NCBI RefSeq assembly: GCF_021390575.1
Contig: NZ_JAJEJQ010000001.1
Coordinates: 1,340,501 to 1,404,500 of the forward strand
Length of the DNA: 64,000 bases
Direction of reading: 5' to 3'
From: Paraburkholderia adhaesiva
GTDB taxonomy: Bacteria > Pseudomonadota > Gammaproteobacteria > Burkholderiales > Burkholderiaceae
This document shows positions 55,634 through 64,000 of the stretch, piece by piece. Both the position numbers and the translations under genes were made by a program. The notes beneath the pieces were generated by a model. That model made no database searches and had not been told where the DNA came from. It saw only the letters and a program-made list of their open reading frames with translations. Position 1 is the first letter of the stretch, and each line of letters opens with the position of its first letter.

Positions 55634-55992
55634 GCTTGCTCCTTGCGTGAGGGGGCGCTGGTTCGGCGCTGGTTCTGATTTGGGCGCCACAGGCGGATTA
55701 CACGATCCGCACCTTCGTAAGATATGCGCGTCGCCCCGGAGTTTCAACGGGCCGACTCGCTACTTCGCGGTCCAGTGTACTGCAGGCACTGTGCGCATCG
55801 CGCATGCTTTTAGTGTTTTGGGGCCCGTGACCCGGCCGATGCCCCGGTTTGGGTCGCTTTGGGGTGCCATTTTGGCTACTTCAGGCGCTACTATCGGCCC
55901 GGCTAACAGGGTTCAATCGCAATCATACATGGGAACATGCTACAATTGCCGATTGTTTTAAACCTGTAACCTGTTAATTTTCTGGAGTTTTT
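55634..55992. other. Divergent intergenic region between BI-1 and ndk
   Basis: 359 nt. TACAAT at 55941-55946 is a likely ndk -10 box, without a clear -35. CTGGAG lies 6-8 nt before the ndk ATG. A direct repeat AACCTGT occurs near 55962-55976. The left half has no recognised feature and no gene. Confidence 0.55.
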
Positions 55993-56418
55993 ATGGCGAT
56001 CGAACGCACCCTGTCGATTATCAAGCCGGACGCAGTGGCGAAGAATGTGATCGGCCAGATCTACAGCCGCTTCGAAAACGCTGGCCTGAAGATCATTGCC
56101 TCGCGCATGGTTCACCTCTCGCGCGCTGACGCCGAGAAGTTCTATGCTGTTCACGCAGCACGTCCGTTCTTCAAGGACCTCGTCGACTTCATGATTTCGG
56201 GCCCGGTGATGATTCAAGTGCTCGAAGGCGAAGGCGCGATCCTGAAGAACCGCGATCTGATGGGCGCCACCGACCCGAAGAAGGCTGAAAAGGGTACGAT
56301 TCGTGCCGACTTCGCCGATAGCATCGACGCCAACGCCGTGCACGGCTCGGACGCCGCTGAAACGGCCGCTGTCGAAGTCGCGTTCTTCTTCCCGCAGGTC
56401 AACGTCTACTCGCGCTAA
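55993..56418 (+). CDS. ndk: Nucleoside diphosphate kinase
   Basis: A 141-residue enzyme that balances NTP and dNTP pools by phosphate transfer through a histidine intermediate. The catalytic His117 lies in NAVHGSD. Other conserved blocks are [18 protein letters not shown] and [14 protein letters not shown]. Standard length. First gene of the ndk-rlmN-rodZ-ispG-hisS-yfgM-bamB series, an order widely kept in beta- and gamma-proteobacteria. Confidence 0.98.
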   Translation: MAIERTLSIIKPDAVAKNVIGQIYSRFENAGLKIIASRMVHLSRADAEKFYAVHAARPFFKDLVDFMISGPVMIQVLEGEGAILKNRDLMGATDPKKAEKGTIRADFADSIDANAVHGSDAAETAAVEVAFFFPQVNVYSR

Positions 56419-56587
56419 GCGAGTCGGCGCGAGTTAGATAAGCAGCACCCCGGTCGCGAACGGCCATGGTGTTCACCGTCCACCCGGAGGCTCGCTGGAG
56501 TCGCACGGCTGGCCGGTGAACCCGCGGATCGACCAGCGGGTCGATCACGGGTAAACCGGGTTTCGCACTGAAATGGCAGGATTGACC

Positions 56588-57742
56588 ATGACGAGCAGTT
56601 CCACCGTCAACCTTCTCGATCTCGACGCCCAAGGGCTCGTCGCCTATTGCGAAAGCCTGGGCGAGAAGCCGTTTCGCGCCAAACAATTGCAACGCTGGAT
56701 CCATCAATACAATGCCGCCGACTTCGACGGCATGACGGATCTGGCGAAATCGCTGCGCGAAAAGCTCAAGGGGCGTGCCACCATCGGCATGCCCAGCGTC
56801 ATCAGCGATCACGTCTCTACCGACGGCACACGCAAGTGGCTCATCGACGTGGGCAACGGCAACGCCGTCGAAACCGTGTTCATTCCCGAAGAGACGCGCG
56901 GCACGCTGTGCGTGTCCTCGCAGGCGGGATGCGCGGTCAACTGCCGGTTTTGTTCCACCGGAAAGCAGGGATTCTCCCGCAACCTCACCACGGCCGAGAT
57001 CATCGGCCAGCTGCGCATGGCGGAGTTCGCGTTGCGCGCTTCGCTGCTGGGCGAAGCGGGCGGCAAGGCGACCGGCGGCGACGGCAAGGGCGAGCGCGTC
57101 ATTACGAACGTCGTGATGATGGGCATGGGCGAGCCGCTCCTGAACTACGAAGCCGTTGTGCCGGCGATGCGCCTGATGCTCGACGACAACGCGTACGGCC
57201 TGTCGCGCCGGCGCGTCACGCTCTCGACCTCGGGCGTCGTGCCGATGATGGACCGTCTCGGCGCGGAATTGCCCGTGGCGCTCGCCGTCTCGCTGCACGC
57301 ACCGAACGATGCGCTGCGCGACGAACTCGTGCCGCTCAATCGCAAGCACCCGCTGCGCGAACTGATGGCCGCGTGCGAGCGGTATCTGAAAGTCGCTCCG
57401 CGCGACTTCATCACGTTCGAGTACTGCATGCTCGACGGGGTTAACGACACGGAGAAGCATGCACACGAATTGCTCGCGGTTACGCGCGACGTTCCGTGCA
57501 AATTCAATCTGATACCGTTCAACCCGTTCCCCGAATCGGGCCTCCTGCGCTCGAAGCCTGAGCAGATCAAGCGTTTCGCGCAGGTTCTGATGGATGCGGG
57601 CGTCGTCACGACCGTGCGCAAGACGCGCGGGGACGATATCGATGCGGCTTGCGGGCAGCTCGCAGGCGAAGTGAAGGATAGAACGCGCCTTGCTGAACGC
57701 ACGGCGCGAAAGGTCATCGAGGTAAGGCCGGTGCAGCATTGA
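56588..57742 (+). CDS. rlmN: Dual-specificity 23S rRNA A2503 / tRNA A37 methyltransferase RlmN (radical SAM)
   Basis: A 384-residue radical SAM enzyme that adds C2-methyl to adenosine in 23S rRNA and some tRNAs. The [4Fe-4S] ligands are C115, C119 and C122 ([12 protein letters not shown]). The methyl-carrier cysteines C355 (DAACGQLAG) and C108 (LCVSSQAG) are both present, distinguishing it from non-catalytic paralogues. I choose the ATG at 56588 (AGGA 7 nt upstream, [15 protein letters not shown]) over one 15 nt earlier. The 169-nt gap from ndk contains hairpins such as GATCGACC-AGC-GGGTCGATC. Confidence 0.96.
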   Translation: MTSSSTVNLLDLDAQGLVAYCESLGEKPFRAKQLQRWIHQYNAADFDGMTDLAKSLREKLKGRATIGMPSVISDHVSTDGTRKWLIDVGNGNAVETVFIPEETRGTLCVSSQAGCAVNCRFCSTGKQGFSRNLTTAEIIGQLRMAEFALRASLLGEAGGKATGGDGKGERVITNVVMMGMGEPLLNYEAVVPAMRLMLDDNAYGLSRRRVTLSTSGVVPMMDRLGAELPVALAVSLHAPNDALRDELVPLNRKHPLRELMAACERYLKVAPRDFITFEYCMLDGVNDTEKHAHELLAVTRDVPCKFNLIPFNPFPESGLLRSKPEQIKRFAQVLMDAGVVTTVRKTRGDDIDAACGQLAGEVKDRTRLAERTARKVIEVRPVQH

Positions 57743-57936
57743 CTGTGCCGGTAACGATGAAGCCAGGGCGGCTGCGCGGGGGTCACGCGCCGTCCCGGTT
57801 GTAGTGGTCGGAAACGTTGCAGAGCGATCGGAAGCGGCACAGACGCCGCACATTTTGTTATAAACGGTCTGCGAATCGCGGGGCATGAACACCCGGGCGG
57901 TTCCAGGATTGAAAAGAAACGACGCAAGGATCACGG

Positions 57937-59088
57937 ATGAGCGAGCCGCAGCACCCTTTCGGGACAGACACCAACGCAGGTCGTCCGGCGCCGGGCAGTG
58001 CGCCATCGCCGGTGCAACCCGTTCCCGACACAATGGTCGCTGCCGGCGCGCGCCTCGCGCAGCTGCGCGAGGCGAAGGGTTGGGCGGTTGAGGACGTCTC
58101 GGCGCGGCTGAAGGTGTCGGTGCAGAAGTTGCGCTCGCTCGAAGCCGGCGATCTGACGCATCTGCCGGACACGACGTTCGCACTTGGCGTGGTGCGCAGC
58201 TACGCGAAGATGCTCGGCGCGGATCCCACTCCGTTCACGCAGGCCCTGCGCCGCGAACGCGGCATGCCGGAGCCGGATCTGTCGATGCCCGCTTCGGCCA
58301 GCTCCGACCTGCCGCGCGGCCGTGTCTCGCTGTCCCTCGGCGGCAACGCTGGGCCTCGTCATCGTTCGTGGCTGTGGGGCGTCGCGGCTGTGATCGTCGC
58401 GGTGATCGCGCTCAGCATGTGGCATACGAACAGCGGTGAATCGTCGGCGTGGTTCGCGCGCCTGAAGTCGATGGCGAATGGTGCGCCGGCACAGCCGGGC
58501 GGGGCGTCGGCGACGGTGGCCGAAGGCCAGACGGCGGGCGCTGCAGGCGCATCGGCGGTAGAGGGCGATCAGGCGCAGGCGAGCGCAAACACTCAGGCGA
58601 GCGATGCTGCAGCAGGTTCCGAATCCGCCGCGCCGGCCGATGCGGCGCCTGCAGCCGCAGGCAGCGCGCCGCAGGCCGTGGCGCCGGCGGTGGCACCCGC
58701 AGCGGCAGCGAGCGCGCCGACGACTGGCGCGGTGAGCACCCCGAAAGCGCCGGCCGCAGCTACGCCGGCCGCTAGCGAGCCGGTCGCGCAGAGTGCGTCG
58801 GCGGTGCACGTTACGCCGACGGCGGATACCTCGGGCGCCGATACGTCGACGTTCGCGATCCGTGTGACGCAGGACACCTGGGTCAACGTGCGGCAGAAGG
58901 ACGGCAAGGAGGTGTTCTCCGGAATGGTTCGCGGCAGCGACGCACGCGAGATCACGGGCACCGAGCCGCTGAAGATTACTGTGGGCAACAAGGCCGGCAT
59001 CGAGTCGATGACGATCGACGGCCAGCCGGTCGATCCGTCGAAGTACGCGTCGGCGCGCGGCAATGTCGCGCGTTTCGTGTTGCCTTGA
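57937..59088 (+). CDS. rodZ: Cytoskeletal protein RodZ-like (HTH + membrane helix + DUF4115)
   Basis: A 383-residue bitopic protein that links MreB to the elongation machinery. A cytoplasmic Cro-type HTH (about residues 36-105: LAQLREAKGWAVEDVSARLK) is followed by one membrane helix (about 144-162, SWLWGVAAVIVAVIALSMW), a long Ala/Pro/Ser-rich periplasmic linker (about 175-300) and a C-terminal DUF4115 domain (FAIRVTQDTWVNVRQKDGKE). The order rlmN-rodZ-ispG is conserved. ATG at 57937. Confidence 0.92.
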   Translation: MSEPQHPFGTDTNAGRPAPGSAPSPVQPVPDTMVAAGARLAQLREAKGWAVEDVSARLKVSVQKLRSLEAGDLTHLPDTTFALGVVRSYAKMLGADPTPFTQALRRERGMPEPDLSMPASASSDLPRGRVSLSLGGNAGPRHRSWLWGVAAVIVAVIALSMWHTNSGESSAWFARLKSMANGAPAQPGGASATVAEGQTAGAAGASAVEGDQAQASANTQASDAAAGSESAAPADAAPAAAGSAPQAVAPAVAPAAAASAPTTGAVSTPKAPAAATPAASEPVAQSASAVHVTPTADTSGADTSTFAIRVTQDTWVNVRQKDGKEVFSGMVRGSDAREITGTEPLKITVGNKAGIESMTIDGQPVDPSKYASARGNVARFVLP

Positions 59089-59210
59089 TAGATACATGGC
59101 ATGCGTTGGGGCCGGTCGTCGTTCACGTGGTTCACGATTCGCCGGCCGCAACGTTTTTCAGCTTGATCAATTCGCGCGCGGTTGCATTTCTTGTCGCGCG
59201 CGAGGTGTAA

Positions 59211-60530
59211 ATGGGTTTCCCGATGCAAACTGAACAGCAATTTCCGTCCAGCACCAGCCAGATCTGTTCGACTGAACCGATCCTCGGCGGCCACGCGCCG
59301 CGCCGCAAGTCGCACGGCGTTCACGTGCGCTGGGGCGGCAACCTCGTGACGGTCGGCGGCGACGCACCGGTGCGCGTGCAGTCGATGACGAACACCGACA
59401 CTGCTGACGCAATTGGCACCGCTATTCAGATCAAGGAACTGGCGCAGGCCGGTTCCGAACTCGTCCGGATCACCGTCAACACGCCCGAGGCGGCGGCGGC
59501 AGTTCCGGCAATCCGCGAGCAGCTCGATCGCATGGGTGTGTCGGTGCCGCTCATCGGCGACTTCCACTACAACGGCCACCTGCTGTTGCGCGACTATCCG
59601 GGCTGTGCCGAGTCGCTCTCGAAGTACCGGATCAACCCGGGCAACGTGGGTCAGGGTGCCAAGCGCGACACGCAGTTCGCGCAGATGATCGAGGCCGCGG
59701 CGAAGTACGACAAGCCGGTGCGCATCGGCGTGAACTGGGGCAGTCTCGATCAGGACCTGCTCGCGCGGATGATGGACGAGAACGGCGCGCGCAGCGAGCC
59801 GTGGGAAGCGCAGAGCGTGATGTACGAGGCGCTGATCCAGTCGGCGATCGGGTCGGCGGAACGCGCAGTCGAACTCGGCCTCGGACGCGACAAGATCATC
59901 CTGTCGTGCAAGGTCAGTGGCGTGCAGGATCTGATCGCCGTGTACCAGCAGCTCGCGAAGCGTTGCGAATTCGCGCTGCACCTCGGGCTGACCGAGGCGG
60001 GCATGGGCTCGAAGGGCATTGTCGCGTCGACGGCGGCGCTTTCCGTGCTGCTGCAGCAAGGCATCGGCGACACGATCCGCATCTCGCTCACGCCGGAACC
60101 GGGCGCGTCGCGTACGGGTGAAGTCGTGGTCGGTCAGGAAATCCTGCAGACCATGGGCCTGCGCTCGTTCACGCCGATGGTCATCGCATGTCCGGGTTGC
60201 GGCCGCACGACGAGCACGCTGTTCCAGGAACTCGCGTCGCAGATCCAGAACTATCTGCGTGCGCAGATGCCCGTGTGGCGCTCCGAATATCCAGGCGTCG
60301 AGACGATGAACGTCGCCGTGATGGGCTGCATCGTGAACGGCCCCGGTGAATCGAAGCACGCGAACATCGGCATCAGCCTGCCCGGTTCGGGCGAGAACCC
60401 GGCTGCACCGGTGTTCATTGACGGCGAGAAAGTGAAGACGCTGCGCGGCGAGCACATCGCTGAAGAATTCCAGCAGATCGTGAGCGACTACGTCGTGCGC
60501 AAGTACGGCAAGGCCGAAGCCACCGCCTGA
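59211..60530 (+). CDS. ispG: 4-hydroxy-3-methylbut-2-en-1-yl diphosphate synthase IspG
   Basis: A 439-residue [4Fe-4S] enzyme of the non-mevalonate isoprenoid pathway. Cluster ligands lie in CPGCGRTTS and [11 protein letters not shown], and the TIM-barrel substrate region includes [20 protein letters not shown]. It is longer than E. coli IspG, with an insert between barrel and Fe-S domain (about residues 150-260), as in other beta-proteobacteria. GAGGTG precedes the ATG at 59211; a second ATG at 59223 is an alternative start. Confidence 0.97.
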   Translation: MGFPMQTEQQFPSSTSQICSTEPILGGHAPRRKSHGVHVRWGGNLVTVGGDAPVRVQSMTNTDTADAIGTAIQIKELAQAGSELVRITVNTPEAAAAVPAIREQLDRMGVSVPLIGDFHYNGHLLLRDYPGCAESLSKYRINPGNVGQGAKRDTQFAQMIEAAAKYDKPVRIGVNWGSLDQDLLARMMDENGARSEPWEAQSVMYEALIQSAIGSAERAVELGLGRDKIILSCKVSGVQDLIAVYQQLAKRCEFALHLGLTEAGMGSKGIVASTAALSVLLQQGIGDTIRISLTPEPGASRTGEVVVGQEILQTMGLRSFTPMVIACPGCGRTTSTLFQELASQIQNYLRAQMPVWRSEYPGVETMNVAVMGCIVNGPGESKHANIGISLPGSGENPAAPVFIDGEKVKTLRGEHIAEEFQQIVSDYVVRKYGKAEATA

Positions 60531-60600
60531 CGCAACCGGCCGCGAGCGAGCAGTAACGCACCGGCGCCACGCACAACCGAATATCGCCAATCGTAATCAG

Positions 60601-61938
60601 ATGACTGAACAGAAAAGAAAGCCCGAGAAGCTGACCGGCGTGAAGGGCATGAACGACATCCTGCCGCAGGACGCAGGGCTGTGGGACTTCTTCGAAACGA
60701 CCGTGAAGTCGATGCTCCGTTCGTACGGATACCAGAACATCCGCACGCCGATCCTCGAGCACACGCAACTTTTCACGCGCGGTATCGGTGAAGTGACCGA
60801 CATCGTCGAAAAGGAAATGTACAGCTTCACCGACGCGCTGAACGGCGAGAATCTCACGCTGCGTCCGGAGAACACGGCTGCGGTCGTGCGCGCGTCGATC
60901 GAGCACAACATGCTCTACGACGGCCCGAAGCGTCTGTGGTACGTCGGCCCGATGTTCCGCCACGAGCGTCCGCAGCGCGGCCGCTATCGCCAGTTCCACC
61001 AGGTTGGCGTCGAAGCGCTCGGCTTCGCGGGCCCGGATGCGGACGCGGAAATCATCCTGATGTGCCAGCGTCTGTGGGACGACCTCGGTCTCACCGGCAT
61101 CAAGCTTGAAATCAACTCGCTGGGTCTCGCTGAAGAGCGTGCCGCCCATCGCGTTGAACTGATCAAGTATCTCGAGCAGCACGTTGAACTTCTCGACGAA
61201 GACGGCAAGCGCCGTCTCTACACGAATCCGCTGCGCGTGCTCGACACGAAGAACCCCGCGCTGCAGGAAATCGCGAACAACGCGCCGAAGCTGATCGACT
61301 TCCTGGGCGACCACTCGCGCGCGCACTTCGAAGGGCTGCAGCGCATCCTCAAGGCGAACAACATTCCGTTCACGATCAATCCGCGTCTCGTGCGCGGTCT
61401 CGATTACTACAATCTGACCGTGTTCGAATGGATCACCGACAAGCTCGGCGCGCAGGGCACCGTCGCGGCGGGCGGCCGCTACGACCCGCTGATCGAGCAG
61501 CTGGGCGGCAAGCCGACGGCGGCTTGCGGCTGGGCGATGGGCGTCGAGCGCATCCTCGAATTGCTCAAGGAAGACGACCTCGTGCCGCAAGACGAAGGTT
61601 GCGATGTCTACGTTGTCCATCAAGGCGACGCGGCGCGCGATCAGGCGTTCATCGTGGCAGAGCGTCTGCGTGACACTGGCCTCGACGTGATCCTGCACTG
61701 CAGCGCCGACGGCCAGTCTGCGAGCTTCAAGTCGCAGATGAAGCGCGCGGATGCGAGCGGAGCTGCATTTGCGGTGGTGCTTGGCGAGGACGAGGTGGCG
61801 AAGGGTGTGGTCGGCGTGAAGCCGTTGCGCGGCGTGGCCGCTGACGCGCGCAACGAGCAGCAAACCATCGCGCTCGAAGACTTGACCGAATATCTAATCA
61901 ATGCGATGGTTGCATCCGCCGAAGACGGCGACGACTGA
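60601..61938 (+). CDS. hisS: Histidyl-tRNA synthetase
   Basis: A 445-residue class II synthetase. Motif 1 region ([16 protein letters not shown]), motif 2 ([21 protein letters not shown]), the HisRS-specific [15 protein letters not shown] and AAGGRYD, motif 3 ([13 protein letters not shown]) and a C-terminal anticodon-binding domain ([20 protein letters not shown]) are all present. ATG at 60601, 70 nt after ispG. Confidence 0.98.
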   Translation: MTEQKRKPEKLTGVKGMNDILPQDAGLWDFFETTVKSMLRSYGYQNIRTPILEHTQLFTRGIGEVTDIVEKEMYSFTDALNGENLTLRPENTAAVVRASIEHNMLYDGPKRLWYVGPMFRHERPQRGRYRQFHQVGVEALGFAGPDADAEIILMCQRLWDDLGLTGIKLEINSLGLAEERAAHRVELIKYLEQHVELLDEDGKRRLYTNPLRVLDTKNPALQEIANNAPKLIDFLGDHSRAHFEGLQRILKANNIPFTINPRLVRGLDYYNLTVFEWITDKLGAQGTVAAGGRYDPLIEQLGGKPTAACGWAMGVERILELLKEDDLVPQDEGCDVYVVHQGDAARDQAFIVAERLRDTGLDVILHCSADGQSASFKSQMKRADASGAAFAVVLGEDEVAKGVVGVKPLRGVAADARNEQQTIALEDLTEYLINAMVASAEDGDD

Positions 61939-62042
61939 TCGCGTCAGGCAGAAAACACCTGCACAACACCCTCGACGTGCCTGATTTGCGGATCAGGCGC
62001 GCGAGACGACAGGCTGGATAAAAGAGAAGGAATCGCTACGCG

Positions 62043-62672
62043 ATGAGTTACCACGACGAACAGGAATCGATCGAGAGCTTCAAGGCATGGTGGGCGCAGT
62101 GGGGGAATCTCACTACGTGGATCGTGCTGATCGCTCTGCTCGCGCTCGCCGCGTGGAACGGCTGGAACTTCTGGCAGCGCCGTCAGGCGGCAGAGGCGTC
62201 GGTGCTGTACGACCAGGTGCAGCAGGCCGTGGGCGGAAACGACAAGGCGATGCTCACGCGCGTTGCGTCCGACATGGAAGACCGCTTCGGCGGCACCGCA
62301 TACGCACAGATGACGGCCCTTGCCGTCGCGAAGGCGCTCTACACAGCGGGCGACACGACGGGCGCGAAGGCGCAGCTGCAATGGGCCGCCGACCACGCGA
62401 AGGACGACGAATTCCGCCAGATCGCGAAGCTGCGTCTCGCGGCGTTGCTGCTTGACGAAAAGGCCTACGACCAGGGCCTCGCACTGATTCCGCAGCCCGA
62501 TTCGGGTCCGTTCAAGGGTATCGTCGCGGACGGCCGCGGTGACCTGCTCGCCGCGCAGGGCAAGCGCGACGAAGCGCGCGCAGCCTACCAGCTCGCGCTC
62601 GACACCTTGCCGAAGAGCGACACGTCCGGGCGTCAACTGATCCAGTTCAAGCTGGACGCGCTCGGCGGCTAA
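62043..62672 (+). CDS. YfgM-like ancillary SecYEG translocon subunit
   Basis: A 209-residue inner-membrane protein with a cytoplasmic N-terminus (MSYHDEQESIESFKAWWAQW), one membrane helix (about 23-41) and a periplasmic TPR-like domain (QMTALAVAKALYTAGDTTGA, LRLAALLLDEKAYDQGLALI, GDLLAAQGKRDEARAAYQLA). E. coli YfgM binds PpiD and SecYEG and hands nascent proteins to periplasmic chaperones. Its place between hisS and bamB is the same as in E. coli. Confidence 0.93.
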   Translation: MSYHDEQESIESFKAWWAQWGNLTTWIVLIALLALAAWNGWNFWQRRQAAEASVLYDQVQQAVGGNDKAMLTRVASDMEDRFGGTAYAQMTALAVAKALYTAGDTTGAKAQLQWAADHAKDDEFRQIAKLRLAALLLDEKAYDQGLALIPQPDSGPFKGIVADGRGDLLAAQGKRDEARAAYQLALDTLPKSDTSGRQLIQFKLDALGG

Positions 62673-62728
62673 GGCGCACGCGCGCCGCGAATCTCACTAA
62701 ACCAATACCATTCATGCTTCGCTCACCG

Positions 62729-63874
62729 ATGAATCTGCTGAAACGATACGTTGTGCCCACCGTCTGCGCGATGACGGTCCTTGCAATGGCGGCCTGCTCG
62801 TCGACCAAGGACGAGCGCCGCGTGCCGGTGCCGCTCACCGAGTTCAAGCCGGTGCTCAACGTCCAGCAGGTGTGGAAGGCGAGCGTCGGCAAGGCCGGCC
62901 GCTATCTCTTCGCGCCGGTTGCTGTCGGCGACGCCGTGTTTGCGGCGGGCGAGAACGGTTCGGTCGTGAAGATCGACGCGCAGACCGGCAAGGAAGTCTG
63001 GAGCACGAAGCTCAAGGGCGACCTGTCGGCCGGTGTGGGCAGTGACGGCAACTTCACCGCCGTCGGCGGCCTGAAGGGCGAGGTCTACGTGCTCGACGCC
63101 AATGGCAAGCTCTCGTGGCAAGCCACGGCGCCGGGCGAAATCATCTCGCCGCCGCTCGTCGGCAACGGGCTCGTGATCGTGCGCACCATCGACGGTCAGA
63201 TCGTCGCGTTCAACGCGCAGACCGGCGAACAGAAGTGGGCCTATCGCAACCGTGCCGTGCCGCTCAACCTGCGGGTTTCCGCGGGCATGACGTTCGCTGG
63301 CGACCAGGCCGTGCTCGCGGGCTTCCCGGGCGGCGGTTTCGCGGCGATCAACCTGCAGACGGGCGACGTGTTCTGGGAAACGCCGGTGTCCTATCCGAAG
63401 GGCGTGACGGAAGTTGAGCGTATCAACGATGTGAGCGGTCCGCCCACGCTCGTTGGCGCGACGACGTGCGCGGTCACGTTCCAGGGTCAACTGGGTTGCT
63501 TCGACGCGAATTCGGGTCGTCCGATGTGGACGAAGCCGTTCTCGAGCGTGAGCGGAATTGCCCAGAACGAGGACAGCGTGGTCGGCGCAGACGACTGGTC
63601 GGTTGTCCGCTCGTTCGGTGTATCGACGGGAACGCAGTCCTGGAGCACCGACAAGCTCAAGAGTCGCGACCTCAGCGTGCCGATGGTGCTCGGCCACGCG
63701 GTCGTGCTCGGCGACTTTGAGGGCTATGTGCATTTCCTGTCGCTTGACGACGGCAGTTTCGTGGCGCGTGTGAAGACCGACGGCAATCCGATCACGGCCG
63801 CTCCGGTTCTGGCCGGCAATACGCTCGTCGTCCAGACGAAGGGCGGCGGGCTGTACGGGCTGCGTCCGCAGTAA
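62729..63874 (+). CDS. bamB: Outer membrane assembly lipoprotein BamB
   Basis: A 381-residue lipoprotein of the BAM complex folding as an eight-bladed beta-propeller of PQQ-like repeats (e.g. VVKIDAQTGKEVWSTKLKGD, IVAFNAQTGEQKWAYRNRAV, SVVRSFGVSTGTQSWSTDKL). The signal peptide ends AMAAC (C23). I use the ATG at 62729 (MNLLKRYVVPTVCAM); another in-frame ATG at 62714 is possible, and neither has a clear Shine-Dalgarno. Last complete gene of the window; der usually follows. Confidence 0.95.
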   Translation: MNLLKRYVVPTVCAMTVLAMAACSSTKDERRVPVPLTEFKPVLNVQQVWKASVGKAGRYLFAPVAVGDAVFAAGENGSVVKIDAQTGKEVWSTKLKGDLSAGVGSDGNFTAVGGLKGEVYVLDANGKLSWQATAPGEIISPPLVGNGLVIVRTIDGQIVAFNAQTGEQKWAYRNRAVPLNLRVSAGMTFAGDQAVLAGFPGGGFAAINLQTGDVFWETPVSYPKGVTEVERINDVSGPPTLVGATTCAVTFQGQLGCFDANSGRPMWTKPFSSVSGIAQNEDSVVGADDWSVVRSFGVSTGTQSWSTDKLKSRDLSVPMVLGHAVVLGDFEGYVHFLSLDDGSFVARVKTDGNPITAAPVLAGNTLVVQTKGGGLYGLRPQ

Positions 63875-64000
63875 GCGCCATTCGACAACGACGCCGGGCC
63901 TGCGCAGCCAGGTGTTTCGAAGGGTAGTTGTCTACGCGTAGTGTTCGAGCCCCGGTCGAACCCTTCCCGCGCGGGTGGCGGGACGGCAAGACCGTGCGGT
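63875..64000. other. Non-coding end of the window
   Basis: 126 nt after bamB with no start codon leading to a recognisable protein. The usual next gene, der, does not begin within it. A GGTTCGA-like stretch near 63950 is part of the short repeat GTTCGA/GTCGAAC and is not a tRNA. Confidence 0.5.

Overview
The window is a 64 kb stretch of high-GC chromosomal DNA from a beta-proteobacterium of the order Burkholderiales, most likely Burkholderia sensu lato (Burkholderia, Paraburkholderia or Caballeronia). The evidence is protein-level resemblance of nearly every gene, a dihydrolipoamide dehydrogenase carrying its own lipoyl domain, a phasin beside the pyruvate dehydrogenase operon, and the gene orders pyrG-kdsA-eno-ftsB and ndk-rlmN-rodZ-ispG-hisS-yfgM-bamB. 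It is a core-genome region: I see no insertion sequence, prophage, integrase, CRISPR array, rRNA or tRNA.

Layout. 1-5009 (minus strand): a transmembrane PAS histidine kinase and LuxR-type response regulator, then folD and the start of prlC. 5354-11680 (plus): the pyruvate dehydrogenase operon aceE-aceF-lpdA. 11908-14356: a phasin (minus) and a PBP7-type endopeptidase (plus). 14440-18570: an IclR regulator divergent from lutA-lutB, a small membrane protein and a low-molecular-weight tyrosine phosphatase. 18734-24866: the complete ISC iron-sulfur assembly cluster iscR-iscS-iscU-iscA-hscB-hscA-fdx-iscX. 24958-31810 (minus): a glycine-zipper protein, lysS, prfB (with programmed frameshift), recJ and an RpfE-like protein. 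32185-38523 (plus): lolC-lolD-tatD-comEC and an alpha/beta hydrolase. 38809-43249 (plus): pyrG-kdsA-eno-ftsB. 43376-45473 (minus): a small lipoprotein, hslO and a gamma-carbonic anhydrase-like protein. 45669-54809 (plus): a ferritin-like DUF455 protein, hydrolase, PHP phosphatase, YciO/Sua5 protein, M50 protease, trpS, methyltransferase, dapA, bamC and a metallo-beta-lactamase protein. 54935-55633 (minus): a Bax-inhibitor-1 family protein. 55993-63874 (plus): ndk to bamB.

Themes. Carbon flow to acetyl-CoA (PDH) sits beside PHB granule biology (phasin). Fe-S assembly (isc) is accompanied by several likely Fe-S clients (LutA/LutB, RlmN, IspG, and a TrpRS with a four-cysteine Fe-S-type motif). 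Envelope biogenesis genes are scattered throughout (lolCD, bamC, bamB, yfgM, kdsA, rodZ, ftsB).

The most interesting signal is non-coding. A roughly 45-nt element that folds into the same two-tier stem-loop, with one compensatory base-pair change, lies just upstream of the Shine-Dalgarno sequences of both aceE and lpdA. This is a candidate cis-acting RNA for the PDH operon. The pdh and isc operons also carry strong hairpins, one of them a true intrinsic terminator, between their cistrons. Other regulatory sites readable by eye are two tandem IscR boxes at iscR and a palindromic, probably PhaR-type, operator at the phasin promoter.
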